A stretch of DNA of 64,000 nucleotides from an uncultured Crocinitomix sp. (lineage in GTDB: Bacteria > Bacteroidota > Bacteroidia > Flavobacteriales_D > Crocinitomicaceae): contig CAKZON010000086.1 in NCBI GenBank assembly GCA_937136425.1, forward strand, positions 28,526 through 92,525. Direction: 5' to 3'. The position numbers and the translations under genes are program-made. The stretch's first letter is position 1. Each line of letters opens with the position of its first letter. The notes beneath the pieces are model-generated. The model was not told the DNA's origin. It did no database searches and saw nothing but the letters and a program-made list of their open reading frames with translations. This document shows positions 56,447-64,000 of the stretch, one piece after another.

Positions 56447-56585
56447 ACAGGTTTGCCTAAAGTCATTGATAGATAACTAACTAACGCCATTAGGTTGCGG
56501 CGTGGTTGAATTCCGTCTAAGCATTTGTATTGTTAAATAAATTCAGTTAAATTTATGGTTTATAATATTTTAAAACCAATTTAAT

Positions 56586-58415
56586 ATGAAACAATTCTAC
56601 AAATCTAAAATTATGCTTGCCCTAGGCATAGTTTTTTCTTTTGGAGCAGCAAACCAAGCTCAAGCTCAATGTGAAATCGTTGGGTTAAGCGAATCTTACT
56701 GTCTTGATGCTCTACCTGTTTATTTAGCAGGAACTCCTCCTGGAGGAACCTTCTCTGGTCCTGGTGTGTCAGGAGAACTATTCTACCCTGAAGATGCAGG
56801 TGTTGGAGTACACACAATTACATACGAATATATTCCTGGTGGAGATCGCTGGTACTTGCATTCAAATGTTGGAGATCCATGGAGTAATACGTCAAATAAT
56901 GACGCAATGAACTTGGCCTTTGGAACAGAATGGGACTTAGGATTTTTTGAAACTGTTGATGTTGCAACTGTTTTTTCTGGTTCAACTTCATTCGTGTTTA
57001 TTGATGGAAGTGATGATAACGCTACTGAGTTAAGTGCATTTTTAGCGACAAACCTTACAACAATAGAAGAGTGGGTTGCAGCTGGTGGAGTTTTATTATT
57101 GAACTCTGCACCAAATGAAGGTGGAGATATTAATGCTGGGTTTGACGGAACAGTATTGGACTATTCTTTTTATATGAGTTCAGTAAATGTTGTTGATTTA
57201 GCTCACCCTGCTTATGTTGGACCTAATACGCCAACTGCTGTAACCATGACAGGAAGTAGTTATACACATACTCGAGTTTTAGGAACTGGATATACAAATG
57301 TTTTAGTAAACGGAGCAGATGTTGCCTTGTGTGAAAAAGATTGGGGTGATGGACACGTAATGATGGGTGGAATGACGACTTCTAATTACCATAGTCCTTC
57401 TCCTCAGGGAGCAAACTGGAGAGCAAACTTAATGGTTTATTTGGATGATTATGTTGATTTCCCTCCATGTATTGTAACTACAGATGTTGAGGTATTAGAT
57501 GCCGTTTCTCCGGATATCGTTGCTGAATCGGATTTTTATGATGTTTGTTTAGGTGAGGCCTATACTTTGACTGGTTCTGGTGCTGAAGGATTTTATTGGG
57601 GTGGTGGAATTGTTGATGGTGAGGCAATCACTCAAGATGCTGCTGGAACTTATACGCACATTTTAACAGGTGTTTCTGATGAGGGTTGTGTTGCTACATC
57701 TGATGTAACAGTAAATGTTCACGCTAACCCAATTGTTTATGCTGGTTTAGATCAAGCGCAGTGTGCGGGAATGATGGTGACATTGAATGGCGAAGGAGCT
57801 GATTCTTATGAATGGGCGCCTGCAATTGTTGATGGTGAAGCTTTTGTAGTTACAGAAGGACTAACAACATATACATTAACTGGTACTAATGAGTTTGGTT
57901 GTGAAGCAACTGATGAAGTTGTTGTTGAAGGAATCGGATTTCCATCAATTACTGCTGTAGTATCTGATGAATATGAATTATACGGAGCTTCAATTGATAT
58001 CACAGTAACTGGTGGTTCTGGTCCTTATGGTTATTCTTGGTCTCATGGCCCAACTACTGAAGATGTAACTGGATTATATGAAGGTTCTTATACCGTTACA
58101 ATTGACGATACTGGTGTTGAAGATGGTATTTGTGAAGAAGTTGATTCAACTTTCGTTATTAGAAGATTTGTAGGAGTGGATGACTTAGCTGATAGCAAAT
58201 TGAAAGTTTATCCTACACCTGTTAAAGATAATGTAACAATCAGTTTTGCTGGTGATTTCAATTATGAGTTAACAGCTATTAATGGAGATATTATCTTCTC
58301 TGGAAAAGCAGTAGATCAAGAAATAATTTCAATGGAAGAGCTTTCTGCAGGAACTTATTTAGTTAAAATTACCTCTAATGGAGAAGTAACTACCACAAAA
58401 ATTGTGAAGCAGTAG
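56586..58415 (+). CDS. Secreted surface protein with SprB-like repeat and T9SS sorting domain
   Basis: 609 residues: a signal peptide (about 1-27, 'FSFGAANQAQAQ'); a region of about 200 residues with 'EEWVAAGGVLLLNSAPNEGG' and 'GHVMMGGMTTSNYHSP', perhaps a flavodoxin/GATase-like fold of unknown role; two Ig-like segments ('GSGAEGFYWGGGIVDGEAIT' and 'GEGADSYEWAPAIVDGEAF'); an SprB-like repeat ('ITVTGGSGPYGYSWSHGPT'); and a T9SS type A sorting domain ('LKVYPTPVKDNVTISF' to 'TKIVKQ'). Its C-terminal half is clearly related to the next three genes; its N-terminal half is not. The motif reads YPTP instead of the usual YPNP. Confidence 0.85.
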   Translation: MKQFYKSKIMLALGIVFSFGAANQAQAQCEIVGLSESYCLDALPVYLAGTPPGGTFSGPGVSGELFYPEDAGVGVHTITYEYIPGGDRWYLHSNVGDPWSNTSNNDAMNLAFGTEWDLGFFETVDVATVFSGSTSFVFIDGSDDNATELSAFLATNLTTIEEWVAAGGVLLLNSAPNEGGDINAGFDGTVLDYSFYMSSVNVVDLAHPAYVGPNTPTAVTMTGSSYTHTRVLGTGYTNVLVNGADVALCEKDWGDGHVMMGGMTTSNYHSPSPQGANWRANLMVYLDDYVDFPPCIVTTDVEVLDAVSPDIVAESDFYDVCLGEAYTLTGSGAEGFYWGGGIVDGEAITQDAAGTYTHILTGVSDEGCVATSDVTVNVHANPIVYAGLDQAQCAGMMVTLNGEGADSYEWAPAIVDGEAFVVTEGLTTYTLTGTNEFGCEATDEVVVEGIGFPSITAVVSDEYELYGASIDITVTGGSGPYGYSWSHGPTTEDVTGLYEGSYTVTIDDTGVEDGICEEVDSTFVIRRFVGVDDLADSKLKVYPTPVKDNVTISFAGDFNYELTAINGDIIFSGKAVDQEIISMEELSAGTYLVKITSNGEVTTTKIVKQ

Positions 58416-58442
58416 TTTTTTAACTTCTTATAAACTTAAATA

Positions 58443-58476
58443 AATCCGCTACGTAAACCGTGGCGGATTTTTTTTT
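58443..58476 (+). terminator. Rho-independent terminator
   Basis: An 11-bp stem (AATCCGCTACG pairing with CGTGGCGGATT) with 5-base loop and a run of T. It lies 28 bases after the stop of the first surface-protein gene. Confidence 0.9.
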
Positions 58477-58608
58477 GAATAGATTTAAAACCAATATGTT
58501 ATATGTTTATGGATTGGTGGTTGAAGGCTAATTGTTTGAAAATGAGCAGGGTAATGTAATGGCTTCAAATCTAGATGATTGAAAAAAAACAATTACGGAA
58601 TATTATCA

Positions 58609-58616
58609 TATTTTTG
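58609..58616 (+). promoter_or_regulatory. Candidate Bacteroidota -7 box before the 58664 gene
   Basis: TATTTTTG matches the TAnnTTTG consensus and is 48 bases upstream of the ATG. I see no TTG at the usual spacing for a -33 box, so the support is weak. Confidence 0.3.
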
Positions 58617-58663
58617 TGTCTATTCGGAGATTTTTCTGAAGAACTATTTAACAACCTAACAAT

Positions 58664-60556
58664 ATGAATAAAAATTACATTTTAACGTGCATGCTATGTG
58701 CACTAGCAGCCTTTGGAATAGCTCCAAGTTGGGCTCAAGTAACTACCTTTTCCTATACAGGAGCAGCTGAAACTTATACTGTACCATTAGGAGTTACATC
58801 AATCCAAATTGAGGCTTGGGGCGCTCAAGGAGGAGGATCAAAACCTTGTTCTGGCCCCTTAGAAGATGATGGGGGCCTTGGAGGTTATGCTATTGGAAAT
58901 TTAGCAGTTACTCCTGGTGAAGTTTTAACCATTTATGTTGGTGAAAAACCCGCAACATTAGAAGGCGGAGGCGTAGGTCCCGGAGGATTCAATGGTGGTG
59001 GTGATTGCGGTCAATGGGCCGGCGGTGGAGGCGGTGCTTCTGACGTGCGTCAAGACGGAGTGGCATTAACTGATCGTGTAATTGTTGCCGGTGGTGGCGG
59101 TGGTGGAAACGCTGGTTGTCCGCATCACGGTGCAGGTGGAGACGGTGGTGGACTTTCTGGTGTTGACGGTACTATTGGTTCAGGGTTTGTTGCAGGAACA
59201 GGTGGAACTGCAGTAGCTGGAGGAATCGGTGGTGGTTCTGGTACTAACGGTGCTTTAGGTGTTGGAGGAACTGGTGCATATCACGTTGCTGGTGGTGGTG
59301 GCGGCTACTACGGTGGTGGTGCTGCATATGCTGCTGGAGCTGGAGGTGGATCTTCTTATTTGGGAGGATTAACTGATGCTTCAACTTCTGCTGGAATTAG
59401 AACTGGAAATGGAGAAGTTATTATTACAATTCTTTGTACACCAATTGCTGTAACAGTTTCTGATTACGAAATTTGTTTAGGAGATGAGCTAACTTTAGAT
59501 GGAGATGCTGATAGTGGTGCTGACGTTGATTGGGATGGTGGTGTTGTTGATGGGGAACCATTTACTCCAGAAGAAAGTGGTGTAATTACTTATACTGCTA
59601 GTACTGAAGATGGTGGAGATTGTAACTTCTCAGTAGAAATTACTGTTTATGAAGCACCAATTGTAGTTGCTGGTTCTGGTGATGAAAGCTATTGTGATGG
59701 AGAATTGGTTGTTCTTTCAGCTGGAGGTAATGCAGATGATTATGATTGGACACCAACAGACCTTGATCCTGGAATTGGAACGCATACTTATGTTTTGACT
59801 GGAACTACTGATTTTGGATGTGAAGCAACAGATGAAGTTGAAGTAACTGTTCATGCTTTGCCTACCGTTTCAGCTTCTGTTGATTTGGATGAAGTTTGTG
59901 AAGGCAATTCAGTTGTGTTAACTGGTGGTGGAGCAGATGATTATGCTTGGGACCCTGCTGATATAGTTGATGGTGAAGCTTATAACCCTGGAGGTGTAGG
60001 AACTTATTCTTATACTGTAGTTGGGACAGATGAAAACGGTTGTGAGGATGATGCAACTTTATCTGTTACTGTTGTAGAAGGAATAACCATTACTTATACT
60101 GTTATAGATGAAATCGTATTTGAAGACGGGGAAATTGATATTACCGTAACAGGAGGTGTTGCACCTTACACGTTTGATTGGGATATTGATGGAACAGGTG
60201 ATTTTGATGATGATGAAGATTTAACAGGGTTGGCTGATGCATTTTACACAGTAGTTGTAAATGGTTCAACTGGATGTTCTGCTTCTGAGGCAATTGGTGT
60301 TGGAAGACAAGCAAGTGTTGAAGAGTTATCTGCTAGCTTGATTTCTGTTTACCCAAATCCAACTTCTGACAATGTAACAATTGCATTTGACGGAACGTTT
60401 AGCTATGAGCTAAGTGCTATTAATGGAGATATTTTGTTTAATGGAAGTGCTATTGACAATGCAATTGTAAACATGAATGATTTTGCAACTGGAGTATACT
60501 TCGTTACTGTGAAGTCTGAAGGTGCTGTAAATACTGTTAAATTGATCAAAAAATAG
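58664..60556 (+). CDS. Glycine-rich-domain T9SS surface protein, paralogue 1
   Basis: 630 residues. A signal peptide (ending 'PSWAQ') is followed by a glycine-rich domain (about 25-260) starting 'VTTFSYTGAAETYTVPLGVT' with 'IEAWGAQGGG', 'GPGGFNGGG', 'GGGGGASDV' and 'IVAGGGGGG'. It resembles the ALK/LTK-type glycine-rich region (Pfam Gly_rich) known from several bacterial surface proteins. Three Ig-like repeats ('GGGADDYAWDPADIVDGEAY') and an SprB-like repeat ('ITVTGGVAPYTFDWDIDGTG') follow, then a T9SS sorting domain ('ISVYPNPTSDNVTIAF' to 'VKLIKK'). The protein is expected on the cell surface. It is the first of three tandem paralogues. Confidence 0.87.
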   Translation: MNKNYILTCMLCALAAFGIAPSWAQVTTFSYTGAAETYTVPLGVTSIQIEAWGAQGGGSKPCSGPLEDDGGLGGYAIGNLAVTPGEVLTIYVGEKPATLEGGGVGPGGFNGGGDCGQWAGGGGGASDVRQDGVALTDRVIVAGGGGGGNAGCPHHGAGGDGGGLSGVDGTIGSGFVAGTGGTAVAGGIGGGSGTNGALGVGGTGAYHVAGGGGGYYGGGAAYAAGAGGGSSYLGGLTDASTSAGIRTGNGEVIITILCTPIAVTVSDYEICLGDELTLDGDADSGADVDWDGGVVDGEPFTPEESGVITYTASTEDGGDCNFSVEITVYEAPIVVAGSGDESYCDGELVVLSAGGNADDYDWTPTDLDPGIGTHTYVLTGTTDFGCEATDEVEVTVHALPTVSASVDLDEVCEGNSVVLTGGGADDYAWDPADIVDGEAYNPGGVGTYSYTVVGTDENGCEDDATLSVTVVEGITITYTVIDEIVFEDGEIDITVTGGVAPYTFDWDIDGTGDFDDDEDLTGLADAFYTVVVNGSTGCSASEAIGVGRQASVEELSASLISVYPNPTSDNVTIAFDGTFSYELSAINGDILFNGSAIDNAIVNMNDFATGVYFVTVKSEGAVNTVKLIKK

Positions 60557-60579
60557 ATTATAATCACAGAATAGTTATT

Positions 60580-60614
60580 AAGATCCCTTTGGACAGTCAA
60601 AGGGATCTTTTTTT
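60580..60614 (+). terminator. Rho-independent terminator
   Basis: A perfect 12-bp stem AAGATCCCTTTG/CAAAGGGATCTT with 6-base loop and a T run, 24 bases after the paralogue 1 stop. Confidence 0.92.
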
Positions 60615-60865
60615 ACGAAGTAATTTGGCAACAGTTTTTTGAAAATGGTTTGTTCACATATTAGGAATGAATAATTCTATAAAATTAGCTATTGAGATGT
60701 GAACTCTGAATATACATGTCTGATTAGCTGAGAAATATAAGGCTTGTTGCCAAAAAACAAATATTCATCAAATTAATTTTATGCACGCTCAAAATTGTTG
60801 GGTATGCATTCTTTATCTTACGCCTTTTGTCGTATATTTATAGGTATAAAACAAAACTGAATACT
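60615..60865. other. Intergenic region before glycine-rich paralogue 2
   Basis: About 250 bases, A/T rich, no gene; it presumably holds the promoter of paralogue 2. I could not point to a clear Bacteroidota -33/-7 pair. Confidence 0.4.
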
Positions 60866-62770
60866 ATGAAATTATTATTACGTATGAGTGCAGTTTTCTT
60901 GCTGGTCTTTTCAGTAGGAGCAATAAATGCACAAGTCACCACCTTTAATTATACGGGTGGTGTACAAACTTACACCGTCCCACCTGGTGTAACTTCAATT
61001 GAAATAGAGGCTTTCGGAGCTGAAGGAGGCGGAGGCTTTCCAGGTCTTGGAGGTAGAGCAATGGGAACTTTACCAGTAACCCCAGGGGATGTATTACAAG
61101 TATATGTTGGGGGAAACCCGACAGTTCAACTTGGACCTGGAGGATTTAACGGTGGAGGAGCTGTTGGAGCTTTGCCTTGTGGTGGAGGCTCAGATGGTTG
61201 GCCTGGAGGCGGAGCATCTGATGTTAGAACAAGCCCATCTTTAACAGATCGAATGATTGTTGCAGGTGGTGGCGGAGGTCAAGGCTGGAGCAGTGGTATT
61301 GGTGGAGCAGGAGGAGGACTTTCTGGTGAAGATGGTGATGCATCTTGGATTGATGACACAAACGGTAAAGGCGGAACACAAGTTGCTGGAGGCGCAGGAG
61401 CTACGTATGGAGGTCATCCACCTTCTGGTTCCGGAACATTAGGCGTTGGCGGAAATAGTGGACCATTAGATACTTATTGCACTGGCGGCGGTGGTGGCGG
61501 AGGCTACTACGGTGGTGGTGGCGGATTCGTTTCTGCAGGAGCAGGCGGATCTAGTTATATAGATTATCCTGGAACAACTGATGGAGTAACGGAGCCAGGT
61601 GTACGCGAGGGACACGGACTAATTATTATTACAGTATTATGTACTGCTATTGAGGTTGATGTTACTGATGAAGAAATTTGTTTAGGAGATTCATTTACGT
61701 TAACAGGTGAAGGCGCTGGAACAATTACTTGGGATGGTGGTGTTGAAAATGGTGAGCCGTTTACACCCGAAGCAACAGGAGTTGTAACTTATACAGCAAC
61801 TAGTGATGATGGCGGTGATTGTGGATTTACTATCGATATTGAAGTGCTTGCATTGCCAGATGTAACAGCCTCAGTAGATGAAGATGAGATTTGTGAAGGT
61901 GAGTCAATTGTGCTTACTGGAGGAGGAGCAGATGACTATGAATGGTTTCCTTTGGAAATAGAAGATGGAGAAGAATATACACCAGAAGCAGGCGAATATA
62001 CTTATTCTGTTGTTGGTACGGATGATGAGACTGGTTGTGAAAATACGGCAGAAGTTGAAGTAAGTGTGCATGCTTTGCCAGATGTAAGCGCATCTATAAG
62101 TGATGATGAAATTTGTCTTGGAGAAAGTGTTGTGTTAACTGGAAGCGGTGCTGATGCATATGAGTGGACTCCTGCAGAGGATGATGGTGTTGCATTTACA
62201 CCAGTTGCAACAGGAACAACTACATATAGTGTTGAAGGTATCGACGATTCTGGTTGTTCAAATTCTGCTGAAGTAGAATTAACTGTTTATGATGAGTTGG
62301 AGGTGACTTATTCAACTATAGAAGAAATCTATGGAGATGATGGTGAAATTAATATCACTGTCACAGGCGGTAATCCTGCATATTCTTTTGATTGGGATAA
62401 TGACGGAACTGGAGATTTTGATGATGATGAAGATTTAACTGGATTGTCTGGAGGAACTTATACTGTTGATGTAATTTGTGATGCAGGATGTGAAGTGAGC
62501 GAAACGATTGAGTTAAGCAGTCAAGTTAGTATCACAGAATGGGAAAATAGTATCGTAAAAGTATATCCAAATCCAACAAATGAATTGATTACAATTTCAT
62601 TTGAAGGAAACTTTGTATACGAAATAACAGCTATCAATGGTGATATTCTGGTTAGAGGTAATGCAGTTGACCAAAGCGTAGTTGATTTAAGCACTTTTGC
62701 AAATGGAATCTATTTTGTAAAAGCATTTGATAACGCGAATTCTCAAACGGTGAAAATCGTAAAAAAATAA
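60866..62770 (+). CDS. Glycine-rich-domain T9SS surface protein, paralogue 2
   Basis: I choose ATG 60866 (634 residues) because the signal peptide starts there ('LLLRMSAVFLLVFSVGAINAQ'); the frame is open 39 bases upstream. Architecture matches the preceding gene: glycine-rich domain ('TTFNYTGGVQTYTVPPGVTS', 'GPGGFNGGG', 'IVAGGGGGQ'), then Ig-like repeats with the motif 'EICLGDSFTLTGEGAG' and 'GGGADDYEWFPLEIEDGEEY', an SprB-like segment ('ITVTGGNPAYSFDWDNDGTG'), and a T9SS sorting domain ('VKVYPNPTNELITISF' to 'VKIVKK'). The repeat region is rich in D and E. It probably binds a surface or matrix ligand; none is identifiable. Confidence 0.87.
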   Translation: MKLLLRMSAVFLLVFSVGAINAQVTTFNYTGGVQTYTVPPGVTSIEIEAFGAEGGGGFPGLGGRAMGTLPVTPGDVLQVYVGGNPTVQLGPGGFNGGGAVGALPCGGGSDGWPGGGASDVRTSPSLTDRMIVAGGGGGQGWSSGIGGAGGGLSGEDGDASWIDDTNGKGGTQVAGGAGATYGGHPPSGSGTLGVGGNSGPLDTYCTGGGGGGGYYGGGGGFVSAGAGGSSYIDYPGTTDGVTEPGVREGHGLIIITVLCTAIEVDVTDEEICLGDSFTLTGEGAGTITWDGGVENGEPFTPEATGVVTYTATSDDGGDCGFTIDIEVLALPDVTASVDEDEICEGESIVLTGGGADDYEWFPLEIEDGEEYTPEAGEYTYSVVGTDDETGCENTAEVEVSVHALPDVSASISDDEICLGESVVLTGSGADAYEWTPAEDDGVAFTPVATGTTTYSVEGIDDSGCSNSAEVELTVYDELEVTYSTIEEIYGDDGEINITVTGGNPAYSFDWDNDGTGDFDDDEDLTGLSGGTYTVDVICDAGCEVSETIELSSQVSITEWENSIVKVYPNPTNELITISFEGNFVYEITAINGDILVRGNAVDQSVVDLSTFANGIYFVKAFDNANSQTVKIVKK

Positions 62771-62790
62771 ATTTTAATATTAAATAGAAT

Positions 62791-62824
62791 TAACAGGAGG
62801 AGTTAAGATAGCCTCCTCCTGTTA
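62791..62824 (+). terminator. Hairpin after paralogue 2, likely terminator
   Basis: A perfect 12-bp inverted repeat TAACAGGAGGAG/CTCCTCCTGTTA with a 10-base loop, 20 bases after the stop. No long T run follows, so termination is less certain. Confidence 0.6.
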
Positions 62825-62888
62825 TCTATTGAATCGAACTTTTTGTATCAAACTTTGATGCATTGGTATAATAACTTAACAATTAATT

Positions 62889-64000
62889 ATGAAACACAAT
62901 TACTTAAAAAAATCACTCCTTTTTGGAGGATTAATTCTTGGGAGCGCAGGATCGTGGTCGCAAGTAACCACATTTGATTACACAGGTGCGGAACAAACTT
63001 ATGTTGTGCCAGATGGTGTAACGTTAATTAACATTGAAGCTTTTGGGGCTGAGGGTGGAACTTCAGACAATGATGCAGGAAGTTGTATTATTGGTGGACT
63101 AGGAGGAACTGCAGAGGGAGACTTAGTGGTTACTCCAGGTGAAACGCTATATATTTATGTTGGTGGAGAAGGGTTTCACGGAAATGTAGGTGGATGGAAT
63201 GGAGGAGGTGAATCTTGTGCATTCACAACTACTTGTGCCAAAGGTGGAGGTGGATCAGACGTTCGCCAAGGCGGAAATACATTGACCGATAGAGTTATCG
63301 TTGCCGGTGGTGGCGGAGGTGCAGAGTGGTCGGGTTGTTCAGGTGAAGCTGGCGGCGGCGGCGGATTAGAAGGTGAAGGTGGATATCACCCTTCTCCAGG
63401 CGGACGTAACGGCGGCGGTGGAACGCAGGTTGCTGGTGGTGCTGCTGGTGTAGGAGGTTATGACGGTTCTCCAGGAGAATTTGGAGTAGGTGGTGCAGCT
63501 GGTGCTCATCCATCTGGTCACTCTGGAAGTGGCGGCGGAGGCTGGTATGGCGGAGGCGGTAGTGCTGAAGATGGACATGCCGGTGGAGGTTCTTCTTATA
63601 TTGCTGGTTTAGGTGATGCTACAACTACTATGGGTGTTCGTGAAGGTGATGGACAAATTATTATTACTGTTTTATGTACAGCAATTGAAGTTGACGTAAC
63701 TGCAGAAGAAATTTGTTTAGGAGATTCTTTCACATTAACTGGTGAAGGACTTGGAGCAATTACTTGGGATGGTGGAGTTGTAAATGGTGAGCCATTTACA
63801 CCAGAAGCTGCAGGAGTAACTACATATACTGCATCAAGTGATGATGGTGGAGATTGTGGATTCTCAATTGATATTGAAGTTTTAGCCTTGCCAGAAGTTA
63901 CAGCAAGTACTACAGAAGAAGAGATTTGTGTTGGTGGAGCTATCACATTAACAGGTGGTGGAGCTGATACATACGAATGGGATATGGATGTAACTGATGG
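62889..64000 (+). CDS. Glycine-rich-domain T9SS surface protein, paralogue 3 (runs off the window)
   Basis: The frame is open from ATG 62889 through the window end (370 complete codons). The start has a signal peptide ('LLFGGLILGSAGSWSQ') and then the same glycine-rich domain as its two neighbours ('TTFDYTGAEQTYVVPDGVT', 'IVAGGGGGAEWSGC', 'GGGGWYGGGGS'), going into Ig-like repeats ('EICLGDSFTLTGEGLGAITW', 'GGGADTYEW'). The C-terminal sorting domain is expected beyond the edge. The Ig-like start is nearly identical at the protein level to paralogue 2, indicating a recent duplication or gene conversion. Confidence 0.88.
   Translation, partial: MKHNYLKKSLLFGGLILGSAGSWSQVTTFDYTGAEQTYVVPDGVTLINIEAFGAEGGTSDNDAGSCIIGGLGGTAEGDLVVTPGETLYIYVGGEGFHGNVGGWNGGGESCAFTTTCAKGGGGSDVRQGGNTLTDRVIVAGGGGGAEWSGCSGEAGGGGGLEGEGGYHPSPGGRNGGGGTQVAGGAAGVGGYDGSPGEFGVGGAAGAHPSGHSGSGGGGWYGGGGSAEDGHAGGGSSYIAGLGDATTTMGVREGDGQIIITVLCTAIEVDVTAEEICLGDSFTLTGEGLGAITWDGGVVNGEPFTPEAAGVTTYTASSDDGGDCGFSIDIEVLALPEVTASTTEEEICVGGAITLTGGGADTYEWDMDVTD

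Noticed and set aside
56479..56510. Hairpin ACGCC...GGCGT after nadK as a terminator
   Set aside because: Only five base pairs with a long loop and no T run.
59000..63600. Minus-strand ORFs and DNA tandem repeats in the glycine-rich genes
   Set aside because: They are low-complexity shadows of GGN codon runs in real plus-strand genes; translated products on the other strand are His/Leu/Gln or Pro-rich without domain features.
1..64000. CRISPR arrays, insertion sequences, prophage genes, rRNA operons
   Set aside because: No regularly spaced repeats, transposase or integrase proteins, phage structural genes or rRNA-like sequence were found.

Overview
The window looks like a chromosomal segment of a low-GC member of the Bacteroidota, probably order Flavobacteriales. 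The reasons are several proteins ending in type IX secretion (T9SS) sorting domains, SprB-like and SBBP repeats, A-rich leader sequences instead of Shine-Dalgarno sites, and housekeeping neighbourhoods (pdxJ / CBS-domain / nadK, ppk1-ppx, rimK with an aspartoacylase-like gene) common in that group. No phage, transposase, integrase or CRISPR signature was seen.

Positions 1-17,300 form an anaerobic nitrogen-oxide respiration region. In order: the tail of an outer-membrane porin; a hemerythrin-moaA-Crp/Fnr regulator operon; norC-norB (nitric oxide reductase, minus strand); a tiny divergent membrane protein missed by simple ORF calling; heme A synthase; a class II (B12-dependent) ribonucleotide reductase; and, on the minus strand, a narC-like cytochrome followed by narG, narH, narJ and a cytochrome c-narI fusion. 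Six palindromes of the form nTGAT-N4-ATCAT or one mismatch from it lie in the promoter regions. They suggest one regulon, presumably run by the Crp/Fnr protein encoded here. Nitrite reductase, a nitrate transporter and nosZ are not in the window.

Positions 17,799-42,753 hold the most unusual content: a single-direction, tightly spaced run of six main genes plus a small leader gene, about 25 kb, probably one operon. It encodes an exported 285-aa protein, a 2,695-aa subtilisin-like peptidase whose catalytic domain is split by an insertion of about 430 residues, an exported 295-aa protein, a 1,378-aa DUF6603-type protein, and three giant uncharacterised proteins (1,019, 1,925 and about 642 aa). 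The giants have no visible signal peptide, T9SS domain or transmembrane segment. From memory of the families, the last four resemble proteins that also occur together in Actinobacteria and other phyla, but I know of no described function. This is the best candidate for an undescribed system.

Positions 43,000-56,450 return to ordinary genome: a secreted SBBP beta-propeller protein, tRNA-Leu(TAA) and tRNA-Gly(GCC), ppx and ppk1, a LuxE-like acyl-protein synthetase homologue, a lipoprotein, a rimK operon, pdxJ with an alpha/beta hydrolase, and CBS-nadK. Positions 56,586-64,000 contain four consecutive T9SS cell-surface genes. Three of them are tandem paralogues sharing an N-terminal glycine-rich domain, Ig/SprB-like repeats and, where visible, a C-terminal sorting domain; the last runs off the window edge.
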